The translations under genes and the position numbers were made by a program. A stretch of DNA of 64,000 bases from Spirochaetales bacterium (GTDB taxonomy: Bacteria; Spirochaetota; Leptospiria; Leptospirales; Leptonemataceae). The notes beneath the pieces are model-generated. The model was given only the letters and a program-made list of their open reading frames with translations. It was not told where the DNA came from and searched no databases. Location of the stretch: positions 1 to 64,000 of the forward strand of contig JACKOY010000021.1 of NCBI GenBank assembly GCA_024233935.1, written 5' to 3'. Below are positions 43,484 to 52,065 of this stretch, in pieces. The number at the start of each line of letters is the position of its first letter. Positions within the stretch are counted from its first letter, which is position 1.

Positions 43484-44671
43484 TTATGGTGCGGTTACAC
43501 GCAGGGCCCGCACCACCAGGCCCGTTCCGGCCTCTTCCCGCAAGAGACCAAATACTTCGATCGGGCCCTCTTCGGGAACCTGATCCAGCGCCTGCTCGGA
43601 ACGCCGGGCGTCATCGACGCTGTAAAGCACGATCACGCGGCGGTCTGGAACCGGTCCGGCTTCGGGTCCCGGACGAAAGTCAAAACGCAAGACGCCCTCG
43701 CTACGAGTTGCATTCTCCGCCGTGCCGGTCCAGAGCACCTGGGCCCCCCGATACAGGTAAGGCTCCTCAACCAGTTCGCGCACGGAGATCGGGTCGCGAA
43801 AATCAGAGTACGGGGCCGTCGGTATGGAATCGCGCAGGAGGCGGGCGCGCTCTTTAATTTCGAAACTTGCGTTGGAGAGTTCCAGCCGACCCAGAAGAAA
43901 CCGGGCCTGGTTTACGAGTCCTGCTCCGATCTTCTCGCGGGCATTGCGGTAATCGTCGAGGGCAGCCTCCCGGTCAGGATACGTGAAACGCGGCGGCTCA
44001 TCTTCAAAGCGATCGGGATCGGTTACCGTGCCACCGCTGGGCGCCCTGGGAAGTTCTTCCAGCAGTCCGGCATAGGGATCGGGACGAAGCAGCTCCAAAA
44101 GGCGGGTACCCAAAAAGACGGCGCCCAGGCCCGCAAGGCCCAGCAAAATCAGCACGAGAACCAGACGACGGTAGGCATCCCGAATCCGGGGCCGTTTTGT
44201 GCGGCGCGGTTTTTCGGGTGCGGATGCGACATCCAGAGGGGCCAGAGGAACGTAGCGAGTAAAATTGGATGGGTCGCGCACCTCTCGCAGCACCTCGGCT
44301 TCGCCCCGCTTCAGGCGTTCGATGAGTTCATCGGCAAAGGTTTCGCCGGGATCGGCCTGCACGATGCGCGTCCAGCTGAGCAACGCCCGATCCAGACGGC
44401 GGCGGTGGATCTCGACGTAACCGGTGAGGTACATGTGAGAGGCGTCGAAATCACTCGCCCGTCCGTGTTCCGATACCCATTCCTCGGCCTGCAAAACGTG
44501 TCCCAGGCCAAACAGAGCACAGGCGCCGGCGTAAAGAACGCGGGCCGGCGTACGTTCCCGCAAAGTCTGCCGGATGCCCGCGGCGCGGTCGTAGGCGTCG
44601 TTGTAGCGCCCTTCAAAAAGGGCCCGGCGCAAATACGCCAGGTCGTTGCCTGTTGCCACCGTCTCACTCAT
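43484..44671 (-). CDS. Membrane protein with TPR-like N-terminus
   Basis: ATG 44671 overlaps the aroB stop by 8 bases, giving 395 residues. The cytoplasmic N-terminus (about 10-125) contains helical hairpins such as LRRALFEGRYNDAYDRAAGI, ALFGLGHVLQAEEWV and GYVEIHRRRLDRALLSWTRIVQADPG, matching TPR spacing. One membrane helix follows (about 180-205; LVLVLILLGLAGLGAVFLGTRLL). The periplasmic part (about 210-395) is mixed and ends in a beta-domain (VIVLYSVDDARRSEQALDQVPEEGPIEVFGLLREE). I do not recognise a named family. It is the last gene of the acpP-rnc-aroB operon. Confidence 0.7.
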   Translation of the reverse strand: MSETVATGNDLAYLRRALFEGRYNDAYDRAAGIRQTLRERTPARVLYAGACALFGLGHVLQAEEWVSEHGRASDFDASHMYLTGYVEIHRRRLDRALLSWTRIVQADPGETFADELIERLKRGEAEVLREVRDPSNFTRYVPLAPLDVASAPEKPRRTKRPRIRDAYRRLVLVLILLGLAGLGAVFLGTRLLELLRPDPYAGLLEELPRAPSGGTVTDPDRFEDEPPRFTYPDREAALDDYRNAREKIGAGLVNQARFLLGRLELSNASFEIKERARLLRDSIPTAPYSDFRDPISVRELVEEPYLYRGAQVLWTGTAENATRSEGVLRFDFRPGPEAGPVPDRRVIVLYSVDDARRSEQALDQVPEEGPIEVFGLLREEAGTGLVVRALRVTAP

Positions 44672-45761
44672 GGGCGCCGAATCGCTCGGCCTGTTCGCTC
44701 CAGGCCTGCTGGAATTGTTCTTCCGAAACGTCCTGTCCAAAAATGGGTCGGCCCCGCCTTTCCAGCAACACGAACTTCGGCACACCGGCGACGGTCTTCT
44801 TGTCAAAGCGCATGTGTTCGAGCAACTCAGCCGCGCTCAGCCCGGCCGTATCCCGCGGCAAGGCGAAGGACTCCATGGCAGCCAACAAATCTTCCGTCTC
44901 GCCCGGAGGCAGGCCCAGGACATCCCGCGAAAGCAAGAGCATTGTGGCCAGGCCGCGACTGACCGCCGCCCCGTGCGAGAAGCGGCGATGGGCCGTGGCC
45001 GACTCGATTGCATGCGCGGTGGTGTGCCCCAGGTTCAGAACTGCGCGCAGGCCGTTCTCACGAACGTCCTGCTCGACGACCCCTGCTTTGACGGCTACCG
45101 AATCGAGCACGGCGGCCCGCAGTTCCGGTGAATCCGCGGTGCGCAGCCTCCCGACCGAAGCACGAAGATTGGTCAGCACGCGCCCGCTTTCTTCGATCAA
45201 TCCGTGCTTGAACATCTCTGCCAGTCCACAAATCCACTCGGACTCGGGGAGGCTCGCAAGCAAACTCTGATTGAAGTACACAAAGACCGGCTGGTAAAAG
45301 GCCCCGACCATGTTCTTTCCGCCGTCCACGTTTACGGCGACCTTGCCTCCCACGCTCGAATCTACAGCCGCAAGCAGCGTGGTTGGCAATTGGGCAAAAC
45401 GCACGCCGCGCAGGATTGTCGCGGCAACAAATCCGGCCAGGTCCCCGACTACTCCGCCCCCCAGCGCCAGGATGAGCGAATTGCGATCAATGCCGGCCCG
45501 GATCAACTGGTTAAAGATCGGACCCAGGACATTAATATGTTTGGCCGCTTCCCCCTGGCCGATCCGCACGATCCGCTCGGGCGGTAGAGCCAGTCCGCTG
45601 CCTTTCAAGAAGGAATCTTCGATGGATTCCAGACCCAGCTGCGTAATCAAAAATACCGAAGAGGCTTTGCACCTGCTGATTGTGCCGGCACTTAAAAGCC
45701 GGTTCCAACCGGTGGAAACTTCGAACTCATAGGGCGCCGCGCCCGGCGGTGCCAGAGTCAA
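44664..45761 (-). CDS. aroB: 3-Dehydroquinate synthase
   Basis: AroB makes 3-dehydroquinate from DAHP in the shikimate pathway. NAD and metal-binding regions are clear: SLILALGGGVVGDLAGFVAATILRGVRFAQLPTTLLAAVDSSVGGKVAVNVDGGKNMVGAFYQP, LAEMFKHGLI, VRENGLRAVLNLGHTTAHAIE and HGAAVSRGL. The frame is open to 45950, inside rnc, but TTG 45761 has GGAG eight bases upstream and gives 365 residues, the normal length, 17 bases after the rnc stop. I therefore use TTG. Confidence 0.95.
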   Translation of the reverse strand: MTLAPPGAAPYEFEVSTGWNRLLSAGTISRCKASSVFLITQLGLESIEDSFLKGSGLALPPERIVRIGQGEAAKHINVLGPIFNQLIRAGIDRNSLILALGGGVVGDLAGFVAATILRGVRFAQLPTTLLAAVDSSVGGKVAVNVDGGKNMVGAFYQPVFVYFNQSLLASLPESEWICGLAEMFKHGLIEESGRVLTNLRASVGRLRTADSPELRAAVLDSVAVKAGVVEQDVRENGLRAVLNLGHTTAHAIESATAHRRFSHGAAVSRGLATMLLLSRDVLGLPPGETEDLLAAMESFALPRDTAGLSAAELLEHMRFDKKTVAGVPKFVLLERRGRPIFGQDVSEEQFQQAWSEQAERFGAHE

Positions 45762-45777
45762 CGTGCTGACTCCAGCC

Positions 45778-46575
45778 TCACTCACTGGGTTTCTCCCGGA
45801 CGCCGGTGTCACGGCCGGCTTTGAATGTGGACAGCGCCTTCGCGGCCGCTTCCTGTTCGGCTCGCTTTCGGGAGCGGCCAACGCCGCGCGCCAGCTCGCG
45901 GCCTTCGATGCTGACACGGACCACAAACTCGCGACGATGGTCCGGGCCACTCTCCGAAATCAATTCGTAATCCGGCAGACTGTGAAACAGTTTTTGGGTG
46001 CGTTCCTGTAGTATGGATTTCGGGTCGGCGGCGATCGCCGGATCGTCCAGCTCTTCCATGGGACCGGACAGGTGGGCAAGAACGAATTCGCGCACGGCCT
46101 TCAAGCCGCGATCGAGATAGATGGCAGCCAGCAACGCCTCAAAAGCGTCGGCCAGATTGGAAGGCCGACGGCGCCCGCCACTGCCCTCTTCACCACGCCC
46201 GAGACGCAACACGGCCCCGAGTCCCAGCTTGAGGGCAATCTCTGCCAGACTGTCCTCGGAAACCGCCACGGATTTGATGCGTGCGAGACGACCCTCTCCG
46301 TAACCGGGATACCTCTGAAACAGATGCTCATTGACAACCAGACCGAGCACGGAGTCGCCCAAATATTCAAGCCGTTGGTTGTCGCGGTAGCCTTCGGCTT
46401 TGCGCTCGTTGGCAAAGGAGGGATGAGTCAGAGCCTGATCGAGCAGAGCAAGATCCCGCAGGTTTAAGGACAGGCGCCGCATGAACACGCGCAGCTCCTT
46501 TGAGCGTTCAGCGTCTACGATGCTCGTCACGCGCTTTCGGCCTGACCTTTCGGACTCTGGCTCGCGGCGCGGCAC
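45778..46575 (-). CDS. rnc: Ribonuclease III
   Basis: RNase III cuts double-stranded RNA, including rRNA precursors. The catalytic domain (about 30-180) carries DNQRLEYLGDSVLGLVVNEHLF, with the acidic cluster, FANERKAEGYRD before it, and NLADAFEALLAAIYLD with the second Asp/Glu set. The double-stranded RNA-binding domain is C-terminal (about 187-255; DPKSILQERTQKLFHSLPDYELI ... GVGRSRKRAEQEAAAKAL). The 265-residue length is slightly above typical because of a charged N-terminus. It follows acpP and precedes aroB. Confidence 0.96.
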   Translation of the reverse strand: MPRREPESERSGRKRVTSIVDAERSKELRVFMRRLSLNLRDLALLDQALTHPSFANERKAEGYRDNQRLEYLGDSVLGLVVNEHLFQRYPGYGEGRLARIKSVAVSEDSLAEIALKLGLGAVLRLGRGEEGSGGRRRPSNLADAFEALLAAIYLDRGLKAVREFVLAHLSGPMEELDDPAIAADPKSILQERTQKLFHSLPDYELISESGPDHRREFVVRVSIEGRELARGVGRSRKRAEQEAAAKALSTFKAGRDTGVREKPSE

Positions 46576-46713
46576 TGGCTTTACGTAAAGTCCCCTGGGG
46601 GGAAATAGGCTCTCAGTTGGTGATGGGGGGCCGGCGACAGCCGGCGGAGGGGAAAACGAAACTCTGGCAGCCGCCCGATCGCGTTTGCGACCGTTCGACC
46701 GCCAGAGAAGTCC

Positions 46714-46947
46714 TCAGGATGAGTGCTCGTCGATGTACTTAGAAACGTCACCAACTGTCTGAATTTTTTCAGCATCTTCATCAGAGATTTCGATGCCAAA
46801 CTCTTCCTCCAGAGCCATAACCAGCTCGACGGTGTCGAGTGAGTCTGCTCCGAGATCGTCGATAAAGTGCGCTTCCGGAGTCACTTCGGACTCATCCACG
46901 CCCAACTGCTCAACGATGATGGACTTTACTTTTTCAAAATCAGCCAT
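46714..46947 (-). CDS. acpP: Acyl carrier protein
   Basis: ACP carries growing acyl chains in fatty acid synthesis. ATG 46947 gives 77 residues, the usual size; the open frame extends upstream into G+C-rich leader sequence. The phosphopantetheine attachment site is the Ser in LGADSLDTVELVMALEEEFG, flanked by acidic residues. It is the first gene of a minus-strand unit with rnc, aroB and the TPR membrane gene; fabF, usually next to acpP, is absent. Confidence 0.97.
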   Translation of the reverse strand: MADFEKVKSIIVEQLGVDESEVTPEAHFIDDLGADSLDTVELVMALEEEFGIEISDEDAEKIQTVGDVSKYIDEHSS

Positions 46948-47165
46948 AGTATTTCTCCAATCCGTAGAAGTGAGAGAGTATTGATGTAGTGCACGATTGT
47001 CTCGGCACGACTGGCGCAACCTGTCCAGGCAGTCTTTACGACGCAAGTGGAAAAAAGGAAAAAAAACGCGGGGCCGTTTTTTTTCGGCCCGGGGCCCCGG
47101 CCGCACCCGGGGCCGCTTCCCGGGCTCAGCGGGAGGTCGAAAAAGCACCCCGACCCGTATTTTTA
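46948..47165. other. acpP/cyclase divergent intergenic region
   Basis: The 320-base gap between acpP and the cyclase gene holds no gene. It contains an eight-T run flanked by GGGGCCG and CGGCCC (about 47078-47095), which can form a stem, and a very G+C-rich segment. I see no clear acpP promoter. The plus-strand promoter lies at its right end. Confidence 0.4.
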
Positions 47166-47194
47166 TTGAAGCGAAGCAATCCGATCCTTATAAC
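47166..47194 (+). promoter_or_regulatory. Sigma-70-type promoter of the cyclase operon
   Basis: TTGAAG (47166-47171) and TATAAC (47189-47194) are separated by exactly 17 bases, a strong match to the -35 and -10 consensus. The cyclase start is at 47268, leaving a leader of about 65 bases. Confidence 0.6.
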
Positions 47195-47267
47195 AATGCC
47201 TGCCATGGGCGGGCAAACGGCTTAGGCCTGCAGGTCACCCCTATGGGGGCCACGGGCCGGGGGTTTT

Positions 47268-49862
47268 ATGATCCGGGAACGAATTGGATTCAAGAATGCG
47301 CATTCGCTCATATTTCGGGCGGAGCTGGATGAACTCCTGCAGAGGTCCGACGACCGCGACTCGCTTCAGGAACGCGCCCATGAATGGAAAGAGCAGTCCA
47401 TTGGGGCCGTCTTCCTGCTGGCCACCGAGGAGACGGCCGAGGATAGCGCGCGGCTGCGCTCCATTCGGGAGGCTCTGGAATCCGAAGGCCTGGGCCGGGT
47501 CGAGACGGTACCCTTTCCTCTCGCCAGCGAGGGAGACTTTGAGGAGGTGCGTCGGGTTTGCCGCCGCATCCAACACCTGGTAAAAGAACAGGACTGTCTT
47601 TTTCTTTCTCAGAAAGATCACGAAGCCGAAACGGAGCTTTTCGCTTCGATGTTTATGCTTACGCTCAAGTCGATGCGTTCGATCGACCCGGAGTACGCGA
47701 TCCGCTATGTAACCGGGCGCAAGGCGGCCGGGTCGGACGACGACACGGTTCATCGTTTTAAGAGTTTTCTGGATCCCAACTATTCCGTGCCGGAGACCAG
47801 CGCGTCGGACCTCGGCCGCAGCGTGGACGAGGCGATCGTGGCCAGCGAGACCCGTCCCCCCGCCGCACCGGACGGAAACGGCAAACATGCGGCGACGGTC
47901 GTGGCCAAACCGGTCAGTGCGGCCACGGTGGCCAGGGAAGCCAGCGAGGTCGGGGCCACTCCGGCGGTAGCTCAGAGAAGTCCGGTACCCTCGGAAGCGC
48001 CGCCACCGCTCGAAGACTTCAAACAATCGCGGGTAAACATCCGCGTGAAACTGCTGGGAATCATTACGGGCATTATCATCGCTTCGCTCGTAACGATGAT
48101 CTTTCTGGCTTCGGGTTTCTTCCGGGAGGACTCCGTCACGCGCATTCAGGAGAACAACCTGAACACAGCGCAGATTATCAGTCAGCGGGTTGAAGCGGAG
48201 CTGCAGAACATCGGCTACAAATCCGCGCTGACCGCGCTGACTCTGGATCAGGGGGTGCTTACCGCCGACAAGACCGCGCTTTTTACGCGGGTCTTTTTCC
48301 AGAATAACAAAGATTTTATTTACCTGGGCGTCGCCGATCGAGCCGGAGATCAACTGGCCTTCCGACGCGACCTTTACAACCCGGATACCATGGAAAGCTA
48401 CGGATTAACGCGCGAAAACATACGCGAACTCCACGAGTCCAATCGCGAAGCGTTCCTGGCTTCCTTCAACGGGGCGTACGTCGTTCACAACGCGTCTCAG
48501 GGAGAGATCCCGCTGATCGGAATCAGTCTGCCGCTTGGCGACGTTACGCGCAATTCAATCATCGTTGTGTACCTGGAACCGGCCGGTTTCTTGAAGACCT
48601 TTTCTCTGGGCGGCATCCGAACGGTTTTCATGGTTGATGATCAGGGCGACATCATCGCCCATCCGGAGTCCGCCATCGTACTTGCCCGGCAGAACATGCT
48701 CGATGTGCCCATCGTGAGCCAGATGCTCGAAGCGACCCAGGACAACGGGCTTTCCAGCTACGAGCACGATGACGTGGCCTATATGGGTTCGTACCAGAAG
48801 CTGGCCCTCGGCGGACTGGGCATCGTTTCGACCGTGCCTCAGGATCAGGCGCTTGCGGCGGTGCAGAAGATCGCCGTTACGAACCTTCTGATTTTAGGAA
48901 TCGTCATTGTTGTGGCCTTTCTGATTGTGTACTTCTTCTCAAAAACCATCACGGTTCCGATTCTGGACCTGGTCGGGGCCACACGAAAAATCGAACAGGG
49001 TGATTACAGCGTCAATATTGCGCCTACCACCCGGGATGAGATCGGTCGCCTGACGCACTCCTTTGCTTCCATGGCCGGAGGCCTCGCCGAACGCGAACGC
49101 ATCAAAGACGCCATGGTCAAGTTTGTCAACAAGCAGGTCGCGGAATTGGCCCTGAAGGGCGAAATCAAGCTCGGTGGTGAAGAGAAAGAAGTGGCCGTAT
49201 TCTTTTCTGACCTGCGCGGCTTTACGGCCATGTCCGAGGGCATGACTCCGGAAGAAGTGGTCGGTTATCTGAACGAATACTTCACCGGGATGGTGGATTG
49301 CGTAAACAAGACACACGGGATTGTCGACAAGTTCATCGGCGACGCGGTGATGGCCCACTGGGGCGCCTTCGGTTCGGTCGGAAACGACACCGAAAACGCC
49401 ATCAACGGGGCGCTGATGATGCGTCGTTCCATTATCGAATTCAACGAACGCGGAGCCGGCGAGCGACCTTTCGCGAAAATGGGCTGCGGCATCAACACCG
49501 GTCCCGTGGTTTCCGGCCAGATCGGGTCCGAAGAGCGCTTTGAATTTACCGTGATCGGCGACGCTGTAAACCTGGCGTCGCGCATCGAGGCTTTGAACAA
49601 ACCCTTCGGTACCGACGTTTTGATCTCCCAGGATTCCTATGATAAGGTGAAGGACATCTTCAAGGTGGAGGCCATGCCTTCCATCAAGGTAAAGGGAAAG
49701 ACCGAGCCCCAGGTGATCTACGCCGTGATTGGCCGTTTCGACGATCCGGACTGCCCCGAAAACATGGACCAGGTGCGCGAAATGCTGGGTATCGAGTTCG
49801 ATCGCACAAAGACGGTCGATCCCGACGCCAAAGAGGAAAAATTCCAGGTCATCGAAGGCTGA
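47268..49862 (+). CDS. Membrane sensor class III adenylate/guanylate cyclase
   Basis: The 864-residue protein starts with a cytoplasmic region of about 255 residues that ends in an Ala/Pro-rich linker. A transmembrane helix follows (about 260-286), then a Cache-like extracytoplasmic sensor (about 287-535; FFREDSVTRIQENNLNTAQIISQRVEAEL, LGVADRAGDQLAFRRDLYN), a second helix (about 536-560), a HAMP domain (TITVPILDLVGATRKIEQGDYSVNI) and the cyclase domain from about 640. Catalytic elements are intact: FFSDLRGFTAMSE (metal Asp), DKFIGDAVMAHWG (second metal Asp), and the GQIGSEERFEFTVIGDAVNLASRIE region. It should make cAMP in response to an external signal. It heads a plus-strand unit with the FecR gene. 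Confidence 0.93.
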   Translation: MIRERIGFKNAHSLIFRAELDELLQRSDDRDSLQERAHEWKEQSIGAVFLLATEETAEDSARLRSIREALESEGLGRVETVPFPLASEGDFEEVRRVCRRIQHLVKEQDCLFLSQKDHEAETELFASMFMLTLKSMRSIDPEYAIRYVTGRKAAGSDDDTVHRFKSFLDPNYSVPETSASDLGRSVDEAIVASETRPPAAPDGNGKHAATVVAKPVSAATVAREASEVGATPAVAQRSPVPSEAPPPLEDFKQSRVNIRVKLLGIITGIIIASLVTMIFLASGFFREDSVTRIQENNLNTAQIISQRVEAELQNIGYKSALTALTLDQGVLTADKTALFTRVFFQNNKDFIYLGVADRAGDQLAFRRDLYNPDTMESYGLTRENIRELHESNREAFLASFNGAYVVHNASQGEIPLIGISLPLGDVTRNSIIVVYLEPAGFLKTFSLGGIRTVFMVDDQGDIIAHPESAIVLARQNMLDVPIVSQMLEATQDNGLSSYEHDDVAYMGSYQKLALGGLGIVSTVPQDQALAAVQKIAVTNLLILGIVIVVAFLIVYFFSKTITVPILDLVGATRKIEQGDYSVNIAPTTRDEIGRLTHSFASMAGGLAERERIKDAMVKFVNKQVAELALKGEIKLGGEEKEVAVFFSDLRGFTAMSEGMTPEEVVGYLNEYFTGMVDCVNKTHGIVDKFIGDAVMAHWGAFGSVGNDTENAINGALMMRRSIIEFNERGAGERPFAKMGCGINTGPVVSGQIGSEERFEFTVIGDAVNLASRIEALNKPFGTDVLISQDSYDKVKDIFKVEAMPSIKVKGKTEPQVIYAVIGRFDDPDCPENMDQVREMLGIEFDRTKTVDPDAKEEKFQVIEG

Positions 49863-49899
49863 ACCCGACTCGCGGTCGGACAGTCCAACCCCATACTAT

Positions 49900-52065
49900 A
49901 TGAGGGAATTCGTTCGGAATCTGCGCATCACGCGCTTCGACTACTACGTGGCCGCCGGCTGTGCCGGTCTGGTCTTGTTTTTCTCGGTCGCCCTCTATCT
50001 GCATATGACCCGGCGGGTCGAAGCCTCCGGAGAGCAGATCGGCATCATTCGCTTTCGTCGCAATACCGCCCAGCGCAAGTATTCCAGCCAGGTGATCTGG
50101 GAGCCGCTGGACATGGAGGCGCCACTTTACAATCGCGACAGCATCCGAACGGGCGAGCTCTCCCTGGCCGAAATTATTCTGAACGACGGAACACGCATCG
50201 AACTCGATGAAAACAGCATGGTTGTGCTGAACCTGGGTGACGAGGCTCTGGACATCAACTTCGAGTACGGCTCCATCAACGCCCGCCGCGAGGAAGGGGA
50301 AACCGGGGGTGAGACGGCCCTTAACATCCGATCGCAGGACCAGACGATCACTGTCGGTGCGGCCGGCGGCTCTGACATTCAACTCAATCGGTCTGAAGGC
50401 GAAGGCCTCGACGTGCTCGTAAATCGTGGAGAGGCCAGCGTGGCCACTTCCGGCGGCGAGGCCCGCACCATCGGCCAGGATGAACGCGCCACTCTGTCTG
50501 ACGAAGGCATCCAGGTGCAACAGGTTACGCTGCGACCGATCGGCCCCGCCAACGGGCAGCGTTTCTTTCCCGAGGGCGCCCAGACCAACGTGCGGTTCTC
50601 GTGGCAGCCAACCCAGGGCGATCGCCAATTGACGTTTCAATTGAGTCGGCGGCGTGACTTTTCGGACCTGGTGATGAGCCGCACTCTGGCGGCCAGTTCC
50701 GTTGATGCCAGCCTGGGCGATGGCGACTATTACTGGAGATTGACGGCCCAGAATCCCCAGACCGGCGCCACCGAAGAAAGCGAGGTCCGTAAGATATCGG
50801 TCATAAACAACGCGCCAATACGGCTCTTCACTCCATCCAACGGCCAGGCATTTCAGTACACCACGGAAGCGCCCTTCGTGAATTTCTCCTGGAGTGAGAA
50901 TTCGCTCGCGGACACCTATACACTGGAAGTCGCAACGGATCCGGGCTTTCGCGATGTCGTGCAAAGCCGGGAGGTGCGCGCGCAGGGAACCGCGATTCGT
51001 CTCGGAGGGGGCGATTACTTCTGGCGGGTGCGTTCCCGGGCCACCATAGAAGGCGGCGCCACTTCCAGTGAGCCGTTCCGGCTACGCGTGACCCAACGCG
51101 ATGAAATACCAGCCCCGGCCCCGCGACATCCGACCGATGGCACCCGCATTTCCAGCGTGTACTTCGAACGCGAAGGCGTAAACTTCAACTGGGAACGGTC
51201 GAATGAGATCGAAACGGTTACACTGGAGATCGCAAGCGACGCCAATTTCCAGAATACGATTGTGACCGCCCAGAGCCGCGGCAACTTCACGAGCGTGCGC
51301 AACAATCTGCCCCTGGGCACGTACTTCTGGCGGCTGCGCGGAACGGATAGCTCCGGCACGCTCACCGCCTATTCTGCCACGGCCCGTTTCGAGGTCGGCG
51401 AAACCGAACGATTGCGTCTCTCCTCGCCCGGCCCGGGTGCGAGTATAGATCAATTGAGCATGCAAAACGAGGGTCTGGCCCTCAGCTGGTCCCGACCGGA
51501 CCTTTTCGGAACTTTCGAAGTGCTGGTGAGCAACAACGAATCCTTCCAGCCCCTGATTCGCAGCGAACGCGTTACAGGTCTCAGCACGCGCATGCGTGGC
51601 CTTCCCAATGGTACCTACTACTGGAAAGTGCGCTTGATCGGCAATCAGAACAACACGCTGACCGAAAGTGAGCCCCGTTCGTTTCTGGTGACCGATGCGT
51701 TCTTGCCACCGACCCAGCAGTACCCGGTCGCGAACGCCCAGGTGGACATGAGCGCCCGAAATTCCCTGCCCTTCCGCTGGACGCGGTCGGCAGCCGACGC
51801 CGAATACGAATTGCGCCTGGCGCGCGCCGGAGGCGGCCTGGTCTTCGAAACGACGACCCGCGCTACGGAATTCGCTTTCGACGATCTGGGGCGCCTGAAT
51901 GAAGGTGGGTTTACCTGGGCGGTCCGGGCCTGTCGTAACCGCGACGGCCGACGCGAATGCACTCCTTATGCAACTCAGGCCTTTGGCATTATTCTGAATG
52001 AAAGCCTGCCGCCCCCCGAGGTAACCTCCCCCGAAGAACAATTCGTTATTGAGGAAGAACAGTGA
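49900..52065 (+). CDS. Membrane-anchored FecR-domain protein with five Ig-like repeats
   Basis: ATG 49900 gives 721 residues; the frame is open upstream into the cyclase gene but carries no protein-like sequence. One membrane helix (about 18-40; YYVAAGCAGLVLFFSVALYLHM) is followed by a FecR domain (about 60-180; WEPLDMEAPLYNRDSIRTGELSLAEIILNDGTRIELDENSMVVLN). After that come five repeats of about 95 residues, each ending with a G-x-Y-F/Y-W-R-like strand (GDYYWRL, GDYFWRV, GTYFWRL, GTYYWKV, GGFTWAV). It probably acts in the periplasm as a binding or scaffold protein. The final TGA overlaps the GTG start of the next gene. Confidence 0.85.
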   Translation: MREFVRNLRITRFDYYVAAGCAGLVLFFSVALYLHMTRRVEASGEQIGIIRFRRNTAQRKYSSQVIWEPLDMEAPLYNRDSIRTGELSLAEIILNDGTRIELDENSMVVLNLGDEALDINFEYGSINARREEGETGGETALNIRSQDQTITVGAAGGSDIQLNRSEGEGLDVLVNRGEASVATSGGEARTIGQDERATLSDEGIQVQQVTLRPIGPANGQRFFPEGAQTNVRFSWQPTQGDRQLTFQLSRRRDFSDLVMSRTLAASSVDASLGDGDYYWRLTAQNPQTGATEESEVRKISVINNAPIRLFTPSNGQAFQYTTEAPFVNFSWSENSLADTYTLEVATDPGFRDVVQSREVRAQGTAIRLGGGDYFWRVRSRATIEGGATSSEPFRLRVTQRDEIPAPAPRHPTDGTRISSVYFEREGVNFNWERSNEIETVTLEIASDANFQNTIVTAQSRGNFTSVRNNLPLGTYFWRLRGTDSSGTLTAYSATARFEVGETERLRLSSPGPGASIDQLSMQNEGLALSWSRPDLFGTFEVLVSNNESFQPLIRSERVTGLSTRMRGLPNGTYYWKVRLIGNQNNTLTESEPRSFLVTDAFLPPTQQYPVANAQVDMSARNSLPFRWTRSAADAEYELRLARAGGGLVFETTTRATEFAFDDLGRLNEGGFTWAVRACRNRDGRRECTPYATQAFGIILNESLPPPEVTSPEEQFVIEEEQ